From Paracoccus denitrificans (lineage in GTDB: Bacteria; Pseudomonadota; Alphaproteobacteria; Rhodobacterales; Rhodobacteraceae), in assembly GCA_003240735.1 (NCBI GenBank), contig QFNE01000004.1:186001-250000 (forward strand): a stretch of DNA of 64,000 nt, written 5' to 3'. Positions 26,367 through 35,362 of the stretch are shown here, in pieces. Position numbers and translations under genes: made by a program. The notes below the pieces were generated by a model, which was not told the DNA's origin, ran no database searches, and was given only the letters and a program-made list of their open reading frames with translations. The stretch's first letter is position 1; each line of letters opens with the position of its first letter.

Positions 26367-28100
26367 ATGAAGAACACGCGCTTCGACAAGAACGTCCTTC
26401 CCAGCCGCCACGTGACCGAAGGTCCCGCGCGCGCCGCACATCGCAGCTATCTGTATGCGATGGGGATTACCGAGGAAGAGATTCACCAGCCTCTGGTCGG
26501 CGTCGCGACCTGCTGGAACGAAGCCGCGCCGTGCAACATTTCGCTGAACCGTCAGGCGCAATCGGTCAAGATGGGTGTCAAGAAGGCGGGCGGCACGCCG
26601 CGCGAATTCACGACCATCACCGTCACCGACGGGATCGCCATGGGCCACGAAGGCATGCGGTCGTCCCTGGCATCACGCGACGCCATCGCGGATACGGTCG
26701 AACTGACCATGCGCGGCCATTGCTATGATGCAATTGTCGGTCTGGCCGGGTGCGACAAGTCGCTGCCGGGGATGATGATGGCGATGGTGCGGCTGAACAC
26801 GCCATCGGTCTTCATCTACGGCGGCTCGATCCTGCCGGGGAAATACAAGGGCCGCGACATCGTGGTCCAGGACATGTTCGAGGCCGCGGGCCAGCACGCC
26901 GCCGGCCTGATTTCCGACGCCGAACTGGCGATCATGGAAAAGCTCGCCTGTCCTTCCGCGGGTGCGTGCGGTGGTCAGTACACCGCGAACACCATGGCCT
27001 GCGTCAGCGAGGCGATCGGTCTGGCGCTGCTGAACTCCTCAGGCGCGCCTGCGCCTTATGAAAGCCGCGACCAGTATGGCGATGCGTCAGGCGTGGCGGT
27101 CATGAACCTGCTGGAAAAGAACATCCGTGCGCGCGACATCGTCACGCGCAAGTCGTTGGAAAACGCGGCGCGCGTCGTGGCCTGCACGGGCGGCTCGACC
27201 AATGCCGGTCTGCACCTGCCGGCCATCGCGCACGAGGCGGGGATCGAGTTCGACCTGTTCGACGTGTGCGACATCTTCCGCGACACGCCCTATTTCGTGA
27301 ACCTGCGTCCGGGTGGTGAGTATGTCGCCAAGGATCTGTTCGAGGCGGGCGGCATCCCGGTCGTCATGAAGGAGCTGGCCAAGGCCGGCCTGCTGCATCT
27401 GGACTGCATGACCGCATCAGGCCGCACCCTTGGCGAAGAGCTGGAAACCATTCAGGGCGAGCCGGACGGCAAGGTGATCCATCCCGTTGAAACCCCGATC
27501 ACCCGGACCGGCGGCGTCGTCGGCCTGCGTGGCAACCTGGCACCCGAAGGCGCCATCGTGAAGGTCGCCGGGATGAGCGAGGCTGATCAGGTCTTCACCG
27601 GTCCGGCGCTGGTTTTCGAATGCGAAGAAGACGCGTTCGAAGCGGTCCAGAACCGCACCTACCAAGAAGGCTGTGTGTTCGTGATCCGCAACGAAGGCCC
27701 CGCAGGCGGCCCCGGCATGCGGGAAATGCTGGCGACGACGGCCGCATTGTCCGGTCAGGGCATGGGCAAGAAGGTCGCGCTGATCACCGACGGACGCTTT
27801 TCCGGCGCGACGCGGGGGTTCTGCGTGGGCCATGTCGGCCCCGAAGCGGCGCATGGCGGCCCCATTGCGCTGGTCCAGAACGGCGACATGATCACCCTGA
27901 ACGCGCTGACGGGCGAGTTGACCATCGATCTGTCCGACGAAGAGCTGGCGCAGCGCAAGGCAAACTGGAAAGGTCCGCGCAAGACGGACTATAACTCTGG
28001 TGCGGTGTGGAAATTCGCGCAGCTGGTCGGTTCGGCCAGATACGGGGCAGTGACGCATCCCGGGGCGAAAGCGGAAACCCACATCTACATGGATCAATAA
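26367..28100 (+). CDS. ilvD: Dihydroxy-acid dehydratase
   Basis: The product is 577 aa. It catalyses the third common step of valine/isoleucine synthesis, dehydrating 2,3-dihydroxy acids. Fe-S ligand cysteines are visible at C49 (ATCWNEAAPCN), C129 (GLAGCDKSLPG, with Lys131) and C201 (CPSAGACGGQYTANTM). The C-terminal part has ITDGRFSGATRGFCVGHVGPEA with the catalytic Ser region. The first ligand site in CWNEAAPCN fits the shorter [2Fe-2S] class. The start has AAAGGGA 7 nt upstream. No leader peptide rich in branched-chain codons is seen upstream. Confidence 0.97.
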   Translation: MKNTRFDKNVLPSRHVTEGPARAAHRSYLYAMGITEEEIHQPLVGVATCWNEAAPCNISLNRQAQSVKMGVKKAGGTPREFTTITVTDGIAMGHEGMRSSLASRDAIADTVELTMRGHCYDAIVGLAGCDKSLPGMMMAMVRLNTPSVFIYGGSILPGKYKGRDIVVQDMFEAAGQHAAGLISDAELAIMEKLACPSAGACGGQYTANTMACVSEAIGLALLNSSGAPAPYESRDQYGDASGVAVMNLLEKNIRARDIVTRKSLENAARVVACTGGSTNAGLHLPAIAHEAGIEFDLFDVCDIFRDTPYFVNLRPGGEYVAKDLFEAGGIPVVMKELAKAGLLHLDCMTASGRTLGEELETIQGEPDGKVIHPVETPITRTGGVVGLRGNLAPEGAIVKVAGMSEADQVFTGPALVFECEEDAFEAVQNRTYQEGCVFVIRNEGPAGGPGMREMLATTAALSGQGMGKKVALITDGRFSGATRGFCVGHVGPEAAHGGPIALVQNGDMITLNALTGELTIDLSDEELAQRKANWKGPRKTDYNSGAVWKFAQLVGSARYGAVTHPGAKAETHIYMDQ

Positions 28101-28121
28101 GGGCGGGGGCGCACAGCAGTC

Positions 28122-28913
28122 GTGGGTTGGCGAGACTGGATTGACCGACGCATACGGCAGCGCGCCCTTGGCCAATGGTCTGTTCTGGCCGATCGGGCAG
28201 GCGGCCACGGCGCAAGCCTGCCCAAACGCCGTATCCGCCGCCTGCGGGATGAGGCGGGCGCGCTGCGCCGTGATCTTGACCGTTTCGTCTCGCGCGCCGA
28301 TGTGGCGCTGGCCACAGGTGTCGGGGCGGATGCGACGCAGGGTCTGTCGCAGGACACGGACTGGCACTGGCGCCCGGACTTTCTGATCAGCCGTGCGACT
28401 CCAGCCGCCCTTGTCGCGCCCGAAAGCGGCGCGGATCTGCAAGGTCAGGCAACGATCTGGCATGACTGCGCGGACCGCGCGGTGATCCTGCGCCAGATAC
28501 CGAACACCCAAACGGACGCGCCGATGCCGTTCGGTCTTCAACTCGAGACCTTTGCATTTACCGGCAGTTTCCTGTCGTTGGCCATCGATTTGCCGGTCGA
28601 CGTGATGACGGACCTTGGGCGCCGTCATATTCTGCGGCTGGACATGTCCCTGACGATGGAGCGGGAGACGCCTGTCTATGTCCGTCTGAATGTCGCGCAC
28701 GGTCCCAACACCGACGACATCCTGCGCCAGATAGACACCCGCGATGCCGGCCAACAGCGCCAAGTGGCGGTTGAGTTCGATCTGTATCTGATCGATTTGA
28801 ACGACGAACGTCTGGTCAAATTGTGGCTGGATATCATTGTCGAAAACCCGGCGATGAACGCTTTGCGGATCACCGATCTACGACTGTCGCGGCGCCCTCG
28901 GGCGGAAGTATAG
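28122..28913 (+). CDS. Uncharacterised protein (DUF6478-like, Rhodobacteraceae)
   Basis: The product is 263 aa from a GTG at 28122, 21 nt after ilvD. The N-terminal 60 residues are very basic and helical (GWRDWIDRRIRQRALGQW, KRRIRRLRDEAGALRRDLDR). The middle and C-terminal part alternates beta-strand-like segments (LQLETFAFTGSFLSLAIDLP, RLDMSLTMERETPVYVRLN). There is no signal peptide or membrane helix. From memory it resembles a domain of unknown function found in Rhodobacteraceae; no catalytic motif is apparent. The next gene (28926-29306) follows 12 bp later, so the two may act together. Confidence 0.72.
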   Translation: MGWRDWIDRRIRQRALGQWSVLADRAGGHGASLPKRRIRRLRDEAGALRRDLDRFVSRADVALATGVGADATQGLSQDTDWHWRPDFLISRATPAALVAPESGADLQGQATIWHDCADRAVILRQIPNTQTDAPMPFGLQLETFAFTGSFLSLAIDLPVDVMTDLGRRHILRLDMSLTMERETPVYVRLNVAHGPNTDDILRQIDTRDAGQQRQVAVEFDLYLIDLNDERLVKLWLDIIVENPAMNALRITDLRLSRRPRAEV

Positions 28914-28925
28914 AAACGGATAGGC

Positions 28926-29306
28926 ATGGCTGTGACCTTCACCTCTGACGCGCTTGGTGCCGGTATCTGGCGCGGTCGGCTGACCAACCCCCGCGGCATC
29001 CGGCGTGCGGTCGTCCTGATGGATGGCGAAGCCGTCGCGCAAGTTCCCGTCACCGCCGAAGGGGCCGAGGTTTTGATCGAGATCCCGCTTCCGGCGCGCG
29101 TTCTGGGCGAGGGTGTCCAGACCTTGATGCTGGTCGTTGACGATGCCCCGGTTGGCAGCCCCGTCACCCCCGCCGCGCAAACTGTCGGGCATCTGAGCAT
29201 TCGCGCGGGCGAGCCGCTGGGCGAAGATGTCCTGGACGAACTGGCGACTTTGCGGGCCGAGCTTGAACTGCTGAAACGTCAGTTCCGCGGACTGGCGACG
29301 CTTTAG
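28926..29306 (+). CDS. Uncharacterised beta-rich protein with C-terminal coiled coil
   Basis: The product is 126 aa. The first 95 residues form a likely beta-sandwich (RAVVLMDGEAVAQVPVTAEG, QTLMLVVDDAPVGSP); the last 25 (DELATLRAELELLKRQFRGL) are a short leucine-heptad coiled coil, suggesting oligomerisation. No family is recognised. It follows the 28122-28913 gene with 12 bp between them and overlaps the 3' end of the convergent acetyltransferase by 4 bp. Confidence 0.7.
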   Translation: MAVTFTSDALGAGIWRGRLTNPRGIRRAVVLMDGEAVAQVPVTAEGAEVLIEIPLPARVLGEGVQTLMLVVDDAPVGSPVTPAAQTVGHLSIRAGEPLGEDVLDELATLRAELELLKRQFRGLATL

Positions 29307-30049
29307 TCGCGCTGAAAATACCAGTAGCCCGCGACTTCCCGGAAACCCAGCTTTTCATACAGCGCCACTGCCCCGGTGTTCTGCCTGGCGACCGCCAGCG
29401 CGATGCTGTCGGCGCCGTTGTCGCGGGCGAAACGCGCCGCCAGTTGCAGCATCCATTTAGCCACGCCCTGACGGCGGAAATCCGGCAACACCGCCAGCGC
29501 GTGGACCATCGCCACGGGCCCATCGACCGCCACAAAGCCGATACCCGCGGCCCGGTCGCGCGCGCGACCCAGAAGCGCCGCCTTGGGCAAGGCGACCCGG
29601 TCCATCACCGCCTGACGGGTGGCATCGATCCCGGTGTCTGCCCAAAGCTCAACCTGCATTGCAAGCGGCGGCCAGCAGGCAAAGGCCTTCATTCGGGGCA
29701 GGGGCGCGTCGGCCAACCCCGCCACAGCGGTCGCCATGACACACGTCGGGTTGGTGGCTTGAAAGCCGGCCAGGGTCAGTGCGTCCGACAGTTGCGTGTC
29801 AGCGTCCCAAACGGAAAACAGTTGATCCTGACCCAACCGCGTCTGCTGGGCTGCGGCGGCTTCGATATCGCCAACGGTCCAGGGGCCGTTCGAACGGGCG
29901 GCTGTCACGCGACCGCCGCCGCTTTTGGGGCTGCGTGGGACATCGAACCCATGCAGATGCAACGTCTCCGCCGCCGGCCAAGTGCTGCGAAAGGCGTGCG
30001 CAGTGGCGGGGTCCAGCCCGCCTTCCGTTACATCGGGCGACGAGGTCAC
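29303..30049 (-). CDS. GNAT family N-acetyltransferase
   Basis: The product is 248 aa. The C-terminal half carries the GNAT acetyl-CoA site: MVHALAVLPDFRRQGVAKWML (motif A, with RRQGVA as the pyrophosphate-binding loop), then GADSIALAVARQNTGAVALYEKLGFREV (motif B). The N-terminal half is divergent and may bind the acceptor. The substrate is not predictable. It is coupled by a 4-bp overlap to the CinA/MoaB-like gene upstream. Confidence 0.88.
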   Translation of the reverse strand: MTSSPDVTEGGLDPATAHAFRSTWPAAETLHLHGFDVPRSPKSGGGRVTAARSNGPWTVGDIEAAAAQQTRLGQDQLFSVWDADTQLSDALTLAGFQATNPTCVMATAVAGLADAPLPRMKAFACWPPLAMQVELWADTGIDATRQAVMDRVALPKAALLGRARDRAAGIGFVAVDGPVAMVHALAVLPDFRRQGVAKWMLQLAARFARDNGADSIALAVARQNTGAVALYEKLGFREVAGYWYFQRD

Positions 30050-30786
30050 AGACCCAGCCGGTCGCGCAGCGTCGTCATCGCCAGATCGACGCGCGCGCCG
30101 TCCAACCCCCTGACGACAAGGTTCGTGCCCCAGCCTTCGTTGTCACGGAACGGATAAGACCCCAGCGACAGGTCTGGAAATTCGAGCGCCACGTCCCGCA
30201 GGTCTTCGGCCACATCGCTTTCCCCGCGGCGCACCTCGACGCTTTGGCTGATCTGCGGACGCCCACCCGGAAGGGTGGGGATCAGGGCGTCGACCATGGC
30301 GCGAAACACCTCGGGGACCCCTGCCATGACGTGGGTGTGGCCGATGGAAAAGCCGGGGGCGGCACTGACTCGGTTCTCGATCAGCGCGGCGCCGACCGGG
30401 ATGCGGGCCATGCGCAGGCGGTTGTCGGTCAGGTCCATCCCAAGACGGCTATAGCGTTCGGCCATCGCGGCGCGCGCGCGTTCGTTGATCTCGACCGTCG
30501 TCCCGAAGGCTGCGGCGACCGCGTCTGCCGTGATGTCGTCATGCGTCGGCCCGATCCCGCCCGAGGTGAAGACCAGATCCCACGCCCCGCCAAGCGAGCT
30601 GTCCATCGCACGGATCGCGGCCACGATGCGGTCCTCTTCATCGGGGACGACCCGGATTTCCTTCAGATCAAAGCCGGTGGCGTTCAGCACCCCGGCCAGA
30701 TGATAGGCGTTTCCCTCGCGCGTCCGGCCGGACAGGATTTCGTCGCCGATCACAAGGATGCCGGCGGTCGGATTGTCGGATTGCAT
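30046..30786 (-). CDS. Molybdopterin-binding (CinA N-terminal/MoaB-like) protein
   Basis: The product is 246 aa from the ATG at 30786 (MQSDNPTAGILVIGDEILSGRT); upstream in-frame sequence is unrelated. AGILVIGDEILSGRTREGN and LVFTSGGIGPTHDDITADAVA are the signature segments of the MoCF_biosynth fold. THVMAGVPEVFRAMVDAL matches CinA N-terminal domains rather than MogA. The C-terminal nicotinamide-nucleotide deamidase domain of full CinA is absent. Such standalone proteins may hydrolyse ADP-ribose-type nucleotides, but the function is unproven. Confidence 0.85.
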   Translation of the reverse strand: MQSDNPTAGILVIGDEILSGRTREGNAYHLAGVLNATGFDLKEIRVVPDEEDRIVAAIRAMDSSLGGAWDLVFTSGGIGPTHDDITADAVAAAFGTTVEINERARAAMAERYSRLGMDLTDNRLRMARIPVGAALIENRVSAAPGFSIGHTHVMAGVPEVFRAMVDALIPTLPGGRPQISQSVEVRRGESDVAEDLRDVALEFPDLSLGSYPFRDNEGWGTNLVVRGLDGARVDLAMTTLRDRLGL

Positions 30787-30911
30787 GGCAGGTCCTTTCG
30801 TTCGTCCCAATAATGCGCAGCCGCCGGTCTGGAACAAGGGGGGCGCGCTGGCTATATTCTGCTCAACGCGCGTCCTCGCCGACGTGCCACAATCGCCCGC
30901 AAGGACTGCCA

Positions 30912-31712
30912 ATGAACGATCCCCGCCTGACCCGCGAAGGCATTCGCATTCATGAACCTGCCGATTTTGACGGCATGCGCGCCGCTGGCCTTGTCGCTGC
31001 CCGCATTCTGGATGAGGTCGGCCCGCTGGTGCAGCCCGGTGTCACCACAGCCGAACTGGACGACTTCATCACGCGTCGGGTCACGGAACTGGGCACCACC
31101 AGCGCCACGATCGGTTATCGCGGGTATCAGCACGGCAGTTGCATCAGCGTGAACCATGTCGTCTGCCACGGCATCCCCGGCGGCAAAATTCTGGCGGATG
31201 GCGACATTCTGAACATCGACGTCACCGTGATCCTGGATGGCTGGTTCGGTGACAGTTCGCGGATGTATGTCGCGGGCACGCCGTCAGTCAAAGCGCGCCG
31301 GTTGATCGAGGTGACCTACGATTCGCTCATGCGCGGGATCGACGCGGTGCGCCCCGGCGCGACCTTCGGCGATATCGGCCACGCGATCCAAAGCTTTGTC
31401 GAATCGCACCGCATGTCGGTCGTGCGTGATTTCTGCGGCCACGGCATCGGTCAGGTATTCCACGGCGCGCCGAACGTCCTGCACTACGGCACGCCTGGGA
31501 AAGGGCCCCGTCTGGAAGAAGGCATGTTCTTCACGATCGAGCCGATGGTGAACCTTGGCCGCCCCGAGGTTAAGACGCTGGCTGATGACTGGACTGCCGT
31601 GACGCGGGACAAGTCGCTGTCGGCGCAGTTCGAACACTCGGTCGGCGTGACCGCGACCGGTTGCGAAATCTTCACCCTTTCCCCGGGCGACGTCTACTTT
31701 CCCAAGTTTTAA
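30912..31712 (+). CDS. map: Methionine aminopeptidase, type I
   Basis: The product is 266 aa from the ATG at 30912. The five metal ligands are in context: D in LNIDVTVILDGWFGDSSRMY (two Asp), H in CGHGIGQVFHGAPNVLHYG, E in FFTIEPMVNLG and E in SAQFEHSVGVT. The substrate His is in NHVVCHGIPG. No N-terminal zinc-finger extension is present, so it is a type Ia enzyme. It removes initiator Met from new proteins and is normally essential. It is divergent from the CinA-like gene across 125 bp. Confidence 0.97.
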   Translation: MNDPRLTREGIRIHEPADFDGMRAAGLVAARILDEVGPLVQPGVTTAELDDFITRRVTELGTTSATIGYRGYQHGSCISVNHVVCHGIPGGKILADGDILNIDVTVILDGWFGDSSRMYVAGTPSVKARRLIEVTYDSLMRGIDAVRPGATFGDIGHAIQSFVESHRMSVVRDFCGHGIGQVFHGAPNVLHYGTPGKGPRLEEGMFFTIEPMVNLGRPEVKTLADDWTAVTRDKSLSAQFEHSVGVTATGCEIFTLSPGDVYFPKF

Positions 31713-32182
31713 GTATCGCTCAAGTGGCGCAGGCGGTCCAGCGCCCCTTGCAGGATGTATCCTGCCGCGACCTGATCGATGACCTGTGCACGGCGTGCAC
31801 GTGACGCGTCCGCCTCCAGCAGGGCGCGTTCGGCGGCGACGGTGGACAGGCGTTCGTCCCAGAATGTCATGGCCAGCGGCGTCAGCCGTTCCAGATTGCG
31901 CGCAAATGCGCGGGTCGACTGGGCGCGCGGCCCCTCGGTCCCATCCATGTTGCGCGGAAGGCCAAGGACCAGACCGACGAGCGCACGTTCTGCCGCGATC
32001 TTCATCAGTGCGTCCGCATCCAGCGTGAATTTCTGCCGCTTGATCACAGTGATGGGCGACGCAACCTGACGCAGCCCGTCACTGACCGCCACACCGATGG
32101 TTTTCGTGCCCAAATCCAACCCGGCCAGCGCACCGGTCCGGGGCAGGGACTCCGCAAACTCTTCGATCGTCGCAAATATCAT
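31709..32182 (-). CDS. ruvX: Putative pre-16S rRNA nuclease / Holliday junction resolvase-like RuvX (YqgF)
   Basis: The product is 157 aa from the ATG at 32182, which overlaps the ccmI stop by 4 bp. The RNase H-like fold shows GLDLGTKTIGVAVSDGL with the first catalytic Asp, LVLGLPRNMDGTEGPRAQ with strand 2, and FWDERLSTVAAERALLE with the conserved ERLST. The second acidic site is in VIDQVAAGYILQGALD. YqgF processes the 5' end of 16S rRNA in E. coli. The ccmI-ruvX linkage implies co-expression but no known shared role. Confidence 0.93.
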   Translation of the reverse strand: MIFATIEEFAESLPRTGALAGLDLGTKTIGVAVSDGLRQVASPITVIKRQKFTLDADALMKIAAERALVGLVLGLPRNMDGTEGPRAQSTRAFARNLERLTPLAMTFWDERLSTVAAERALLEADASRARRAQVIDQVAAGYILQGALDRLRHLSDT

Positions 32183-33405
32183 TCCAGCCCCGCTTGCGTT
32201 GCCGCGGAATTGATCGTCGTCAAACCGTCGGGTGAGCTGGCAAAGATCTGACGCGCCTCGGCCAGAATATTGCGGGCGTGGTCGGTGTTGCCGATAACGA
32301 CATGGGCCGTGATCAGCCGTGCCCACTCCTCGGCCGAGCCGCCATCGGTCGCGAGCCGGCTTTCCAGCGATGCGACCATACCCTGCACCATCTCCGCGCG
32401 CTCCTCCGGCGTTTGGTCCGCCGCGGCGGCCACGGCATCGGCATCCGGGCCGGGCAGAGCCGCCGCGGCTGGCGGTTCGGGAAGCGTATAGTCTGGCTGG
32501 CCCGCCAGCCACGCGATGGCGGGCATCGCTTGGCGGACGGACGAGGCCCAAGGCGCACTGGCGGCGTCGTCCCGCGTCAGAAGATCGGCCCAGATCGGAA
32601 AGGTCAGATCCGGACGTCCGGTCTGCGCCAGCAGTACCCCGCGCAAATACCGCGCTAGCCCGTTCTGCGCGTCCAGTTTCAGCGCATCGTCGATGTGCCG
32701 TTCGGCTTCGGCGGTGACGATGCCGCCTGCCGATGCAACGGTCAGCGCGGCCAGTTCCGCCAGATCGTCGGCGCTGGTGCCTGATGCGTTCAGCGCAATC
32801 AGCCGTGTCTGCGCATCTTTGGCCGCGCGGATGTGACCCAGCGCCTGCTCATTTCGAACCAGAAGTCGCAGGGCCTGCTGATCGTTCGGCTGGGCCGCCA
32901 CGCGCTCGCGCAGTTGCTGAACCAGTGCGGCATAGCTGGGATCGGCGTCGACCGGCGTTTCCGGGAAGGCAGCCTCGGCCGCTTGCTGGGTTGGACGCGC
33001 GTCGTAGTTCGCCTTGGCGCTGGCCAGACGCGCCGACAGCGGTTGGTCCGGCATCGCGGGATGGCCGAGATAGAAGATATAGGCACCGAGACAGCCCAGC
33101 AGAATTGCGACAGTCAGCGCGATGACTGCGCCGGCACCGGGCGCGCGATCGGCGGTCTTTTGCGTCGTGGCCAGTGCACGGTCCGCCTCCAGCACACGGC
33201 GAGAGATTTCGACCCGGACGCGGTCGGCCTCATCCGGGGGAATGACGCCCCGCGACACATCGCGTTCGACGTCGCGCAGTTGCTGGCGATAGACGTCCAG
33301 ATCATAGGCGGCAGTTGGTCGGGCCACCGTGACAGGCCGCATCAACGGGGCAATCAGCGCATAGCCGACGCCCGCCATCATCACACTGCAAAGAAGCCAG
33401 AACAT
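32179..33405 (-). CDS. ccmI: Cytochrome c maturation protein CcmI
   Basis: The product is 408 aa from the ATG at 33405 (MFWLLCSVMMAGVGYALIAP). The first membrane helix is followed by the CcmI leucine-zipper-type loop (AAYDLDVYRQQLRDVERDVSRGVI). The second helix is at about 94-113 (VIALTVAILLGCLGAYIFYL), and a periplasmic TPR domain follows (SYAALVQQLRERVAAQPNDQQALRLL and later repeats). CcmI holds apocytochrome c for haem ligation by CcmFH. In this window it stands apart from other ccm genes. Confidence 0.94.
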   Translation of the reverse strand: MFWLLCSVMMAGVGYALIAPLMRPVTVARPTAAYDLDVYRQQLRDVERDVSRGVIPPDEADRVRVEISRRVLEADRALATTQKTADRAPGAGAVIALTVAILLGCLGAYIFYLGHPAMPDQPLSARLASAKANYDARPTQQAAEAAFPETPVDADPSYAALVQQLRERVAAQPNDQQALRLLVRNEQALGHIRAAKDAQTRLIALNASGTSADDLAELAALTVASAGGIVTAEAERHIDDALKLDAQNGLARYLRGVLLAQTGRPDLTFPIWADLLTRDDAASAPWASSVRQAMPAIAWLAGQPDYTLPEPPAAAALPGPDADAVAAAADQTPEERAEMVQGMVASLESRLATDGGSAEEWARLITAHVVIGNTDHARNILAEARQIFASSPDGLTTINSAATQAGLE

Positions 33406-33519
33406 CGTCGCCCTTCGTCCGATCCTGTCGGGTGATAGTCGGTTTTGACCCGCCCGGAAACCCATCGGCACACGGGCAGCAGGTGACGTGCGCCCCCGCG
33501 TCTCAACGCTGCTGTGATC

Positions 33520-33562
33520 TGTCGCATGGGCACAATAGCCGTGTCGCAAAATGACTTGTCGC
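33520..33562. repeat. Three TGTCGC direct repeats upstream of soxB
   Basis: TGTCGC occurs at 33520, 33542 and 33557 in the 235-bp divergent region between ccmI and soxB; the last extends to TTGTCGCGACG, a short palindrome. Spacing is 22 and 15 bp. It could be an activator site for the sarcosine oxidase operon, but a six-base motif in GC-rich DNA is weak evidence. Confidence 0.3.
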
Positions 33563-33640
33563 GACGGGGCTGCAAAGGGCAGATTGCCAACCGGTCGCGG
33601 CAGAACCCGCGTCCCCATGCTGCCGCTGCCCGAGGTCACG

Positions 33641-34912
33641 ATGCCTGAACAGAACACCCGCCGATCCGGCCGCTATTCCGTCTTCGCGATCGCGCGCGAG
33701 GCGATGCGCCTGCATACCGGCTGGGGCCGTGCCTGGGCCGACCCGGTGCCCAAAAAACGCTACAAGGTGATCATCGTGGGGGCTGGCGGGCATGGGCTTG
33801 CGACCGCGTATTACCTTGGCAAGAACTTCGGCATCACCGATGTCGCCATCATCGAAAAGGGTTGGCTGGGCGGTGGAAATACCGGGCGGAACACGACGAT
33901 CATCCGCTCGAACTACCTGCAGGACCCATCGGCCGCGATCTATGACAAGGCGCTGAAGCTGTATGAAGGCCTGTCGCAGGACCTGAACTATAACGTCATG
34001 TTCAGCCCGCGTGGTCTGCTGATGCTGGCGCAGACCGAGCATGAGGTGCGTGGCTATCGCCGGACGGTGATCGCCAACCACTTGCAGGGCGTCGCGACCC
34101 GTTGGGTCAGCCCGGCCGAGATCAAGGATATCGTCCCGATCATCAACATCGACGGGCCGCGCTATCCCGTGCTGGGGGGGCTGTTTCAGGAACGCGGCGG
34201 CACTGCGCGCCATGACGCCGTCGCATGGGGCTATGCCCGGGCGTGTTCGGACATGGGCATGCACATCATCCAGAACTGTGAGGTAACAGGGGTTGAGACG
34301 ACGAACGGCCACGTCGCCGCCGTCAACACGACCCGCGGCCGGATGGAATGTGAAAAGCTGACCATCGTCGTCGCTGGCCATTCCTCGGTCGTGGCGGAGA
34401 TGGCGGGCTTCCGTCTGCCGATCGAATCGATTGCACTGCAGGCACTCGTCAGCGAACCGATCAAGCCCTGCTGCGATGTCGTCATCATGGCCAACACCGT
34501 CCACGGCTATCTGTCCCAGTCCGACAAGGGAGAGATGGTCATCGGTGGCGGCACCGACGGGTTCAACAACTATTCCCAGCGCGGATCGTGGCAGCACGTC
34601 GAAGAAACGGTCCGCTCACTGGTCGAAACCTTCCCGATGCTGTCGCGGCTGAAGATGCTGCGGCAATGGGGCGGGATTGTCGACATGACGGGCGACCGCT
34701 CGCCGATCCTGTCCAAGACGCCCGTGCGCGGGGTTTATGTCAACTGCGGCTGGGGCACCGGCGGGTTCAAGGCGATCCCTGGTTCCGGCTGGGCCATGGC
34801 CGAGCTGGTGGCCAATGACGAACCTGGCCCGCTGGCCGCAGCCTTTGGTCTGGAACGGTTCGCCGAAGGGCGTTTCATCGATGAAAGCGTTGCTGCGGGG
34901 GTCGCGCATTGA
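33641..34912 (+). CDS. soxB: Sarcosine oxidase subunit beta
   Basis: The product is 423 aa from the ATG at 33641 (MPEQNTRRSGRYSVFAIARE). A dinucleotide-binding fold for FAD is at KVIIVGAGGHGLATAYYLG, with GNTGRNTTIIRSNYLQ just after, as in heterotetrameric sarcosine oxidases. The C-terminal part has WGGIVDMTGDRSPILSKTPV and NCGWGTGGFKAIPGSGW. The subunit carries the covalent FMN and oxidises sarcosine; electrons go to O2 and the methyl group goes to tetrahydrofolate via SoxA. It is the first gene of the sox cluster. Confidence 0.96.
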   Translation: MPEQNTRRSGRYSVFAIAREAMRLHTGWGRAWADPVPKKRYKVIIVGAGGHGLATAYYLGKNFGITDVAIIEKGWLGGGNTGRNTTIIRSNYLQDPSAAIYDKALKLYEGLSQDLNYNVMFSPRGLLMLAQTEHEVRGYRRTVIANHLQGVATRWVSPAEIKDIVPIINIDGPRYPVLGGLFQERGGTARHDAVAWGYARACSDMGMHIIQNCEVTGVETTNGHVAAVNTTRGRMECEKLTIVVAGHSSVVAEMAGFRLPIESIALQALVSEPIKPCCDVVIMANTVHGYLSQSDKGEMVIGGGTDGFNNYSQRGSWQHVEETVRSLVETFPMLSRLKMLRQWGGIVDMTGDRSPILSKTPVRGVYVNCGWGTGGFKAIPGSGWAMAELVANDEPGPLAAAFGLERFAEGRFIDESVAAGVAH

Positions 34913-34973
34913 TCGGCGGGAACCTTTGGCCCGGCTTGTGGTTGGTCACAGATAGCCGAGGAGAGGCCAACGC

Positions 34974-35273
34974 ATGTCAGACCCAAATCGCACCGCACCG
35001 CGCCCCGGCGCGCCCCTGCCGCCCCCTGAACGCAGTGGCGTCAGCTGGCCGCTTATCATCGTCGTCATTCTCATCGTTCTGGCGGCACTGTGGTACTTCT
35101 TCGGTCGCAGCACCGACGTCGCAGGCGTCAACAGCGATCAGCCAACTGCAACGGCGCCCGCAACCACCGGGCCGGCGACGGTTCCTGATACAGGTACGAC
35201 CGGAACTGCGCCGCAGCCGGGCACCGCGCCCGTGCCTTCGGACGCAACTGCACCGCCGGCAGCCACCAACTGA
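34974..35273 (+). CDS. Small single-pass membrane protein within the sox cluster
   Basis: The product is 99 aa. A Pro-rich N-terminus (about 20 residues) precedes one strongly hydrophobic helix (SWPLIIVVILIVLAALWYFF), then a low-complexity Thr/Pro/Ala tail that is probably extracytoplasmic. There is no recognised family. It lies between soxB and soxD on the same strand, 61 nt after soxB. A role in sarcosine oxidase is not implied by sequence; it may simply be a conserved passenger. Similar membrane-anchored tails are common in Rhodobacteraceae. Confidence 0.7.
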   Translation: MSDPNRTAPRPGAPLPPPERSGVSWPLIIVVILIVLAALWYFFGRSTDVAGVNSDQPTATAPATTGPATVPDTGTTGTAPQPGTAPVPSDATAPPAATN

Positions 35274-35324
35274 CCTGATTTTCGCGGGCGGTCACGCCCT
35301 CGATCGTCACACATCTGCATCCCC

Positions 35325-35362
35325 CACCCCGCACGCCTCGCGCGTGTGGGGTGTCTTTCGTT
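35325..35362 (+). terminator. Terminator-like hairpin between orf99 and soxD
   Basis: CACCCCGCACGC (35325-35336) pairs with GCGTGTGGGGTG (35342-35353), 12 bp with one G-U and a 5-nt loop, followed by TCTTTCGTT. It is 22 nt before the soxD start and could act as an attenuator within the operon. Confidence 0.6.

Noticed and set aside
27417..28763. 448-codon minus-strand frame opposite ilvD
   Set aside because: Shadow of ilvD and the following gene; no start signal or family similarity.
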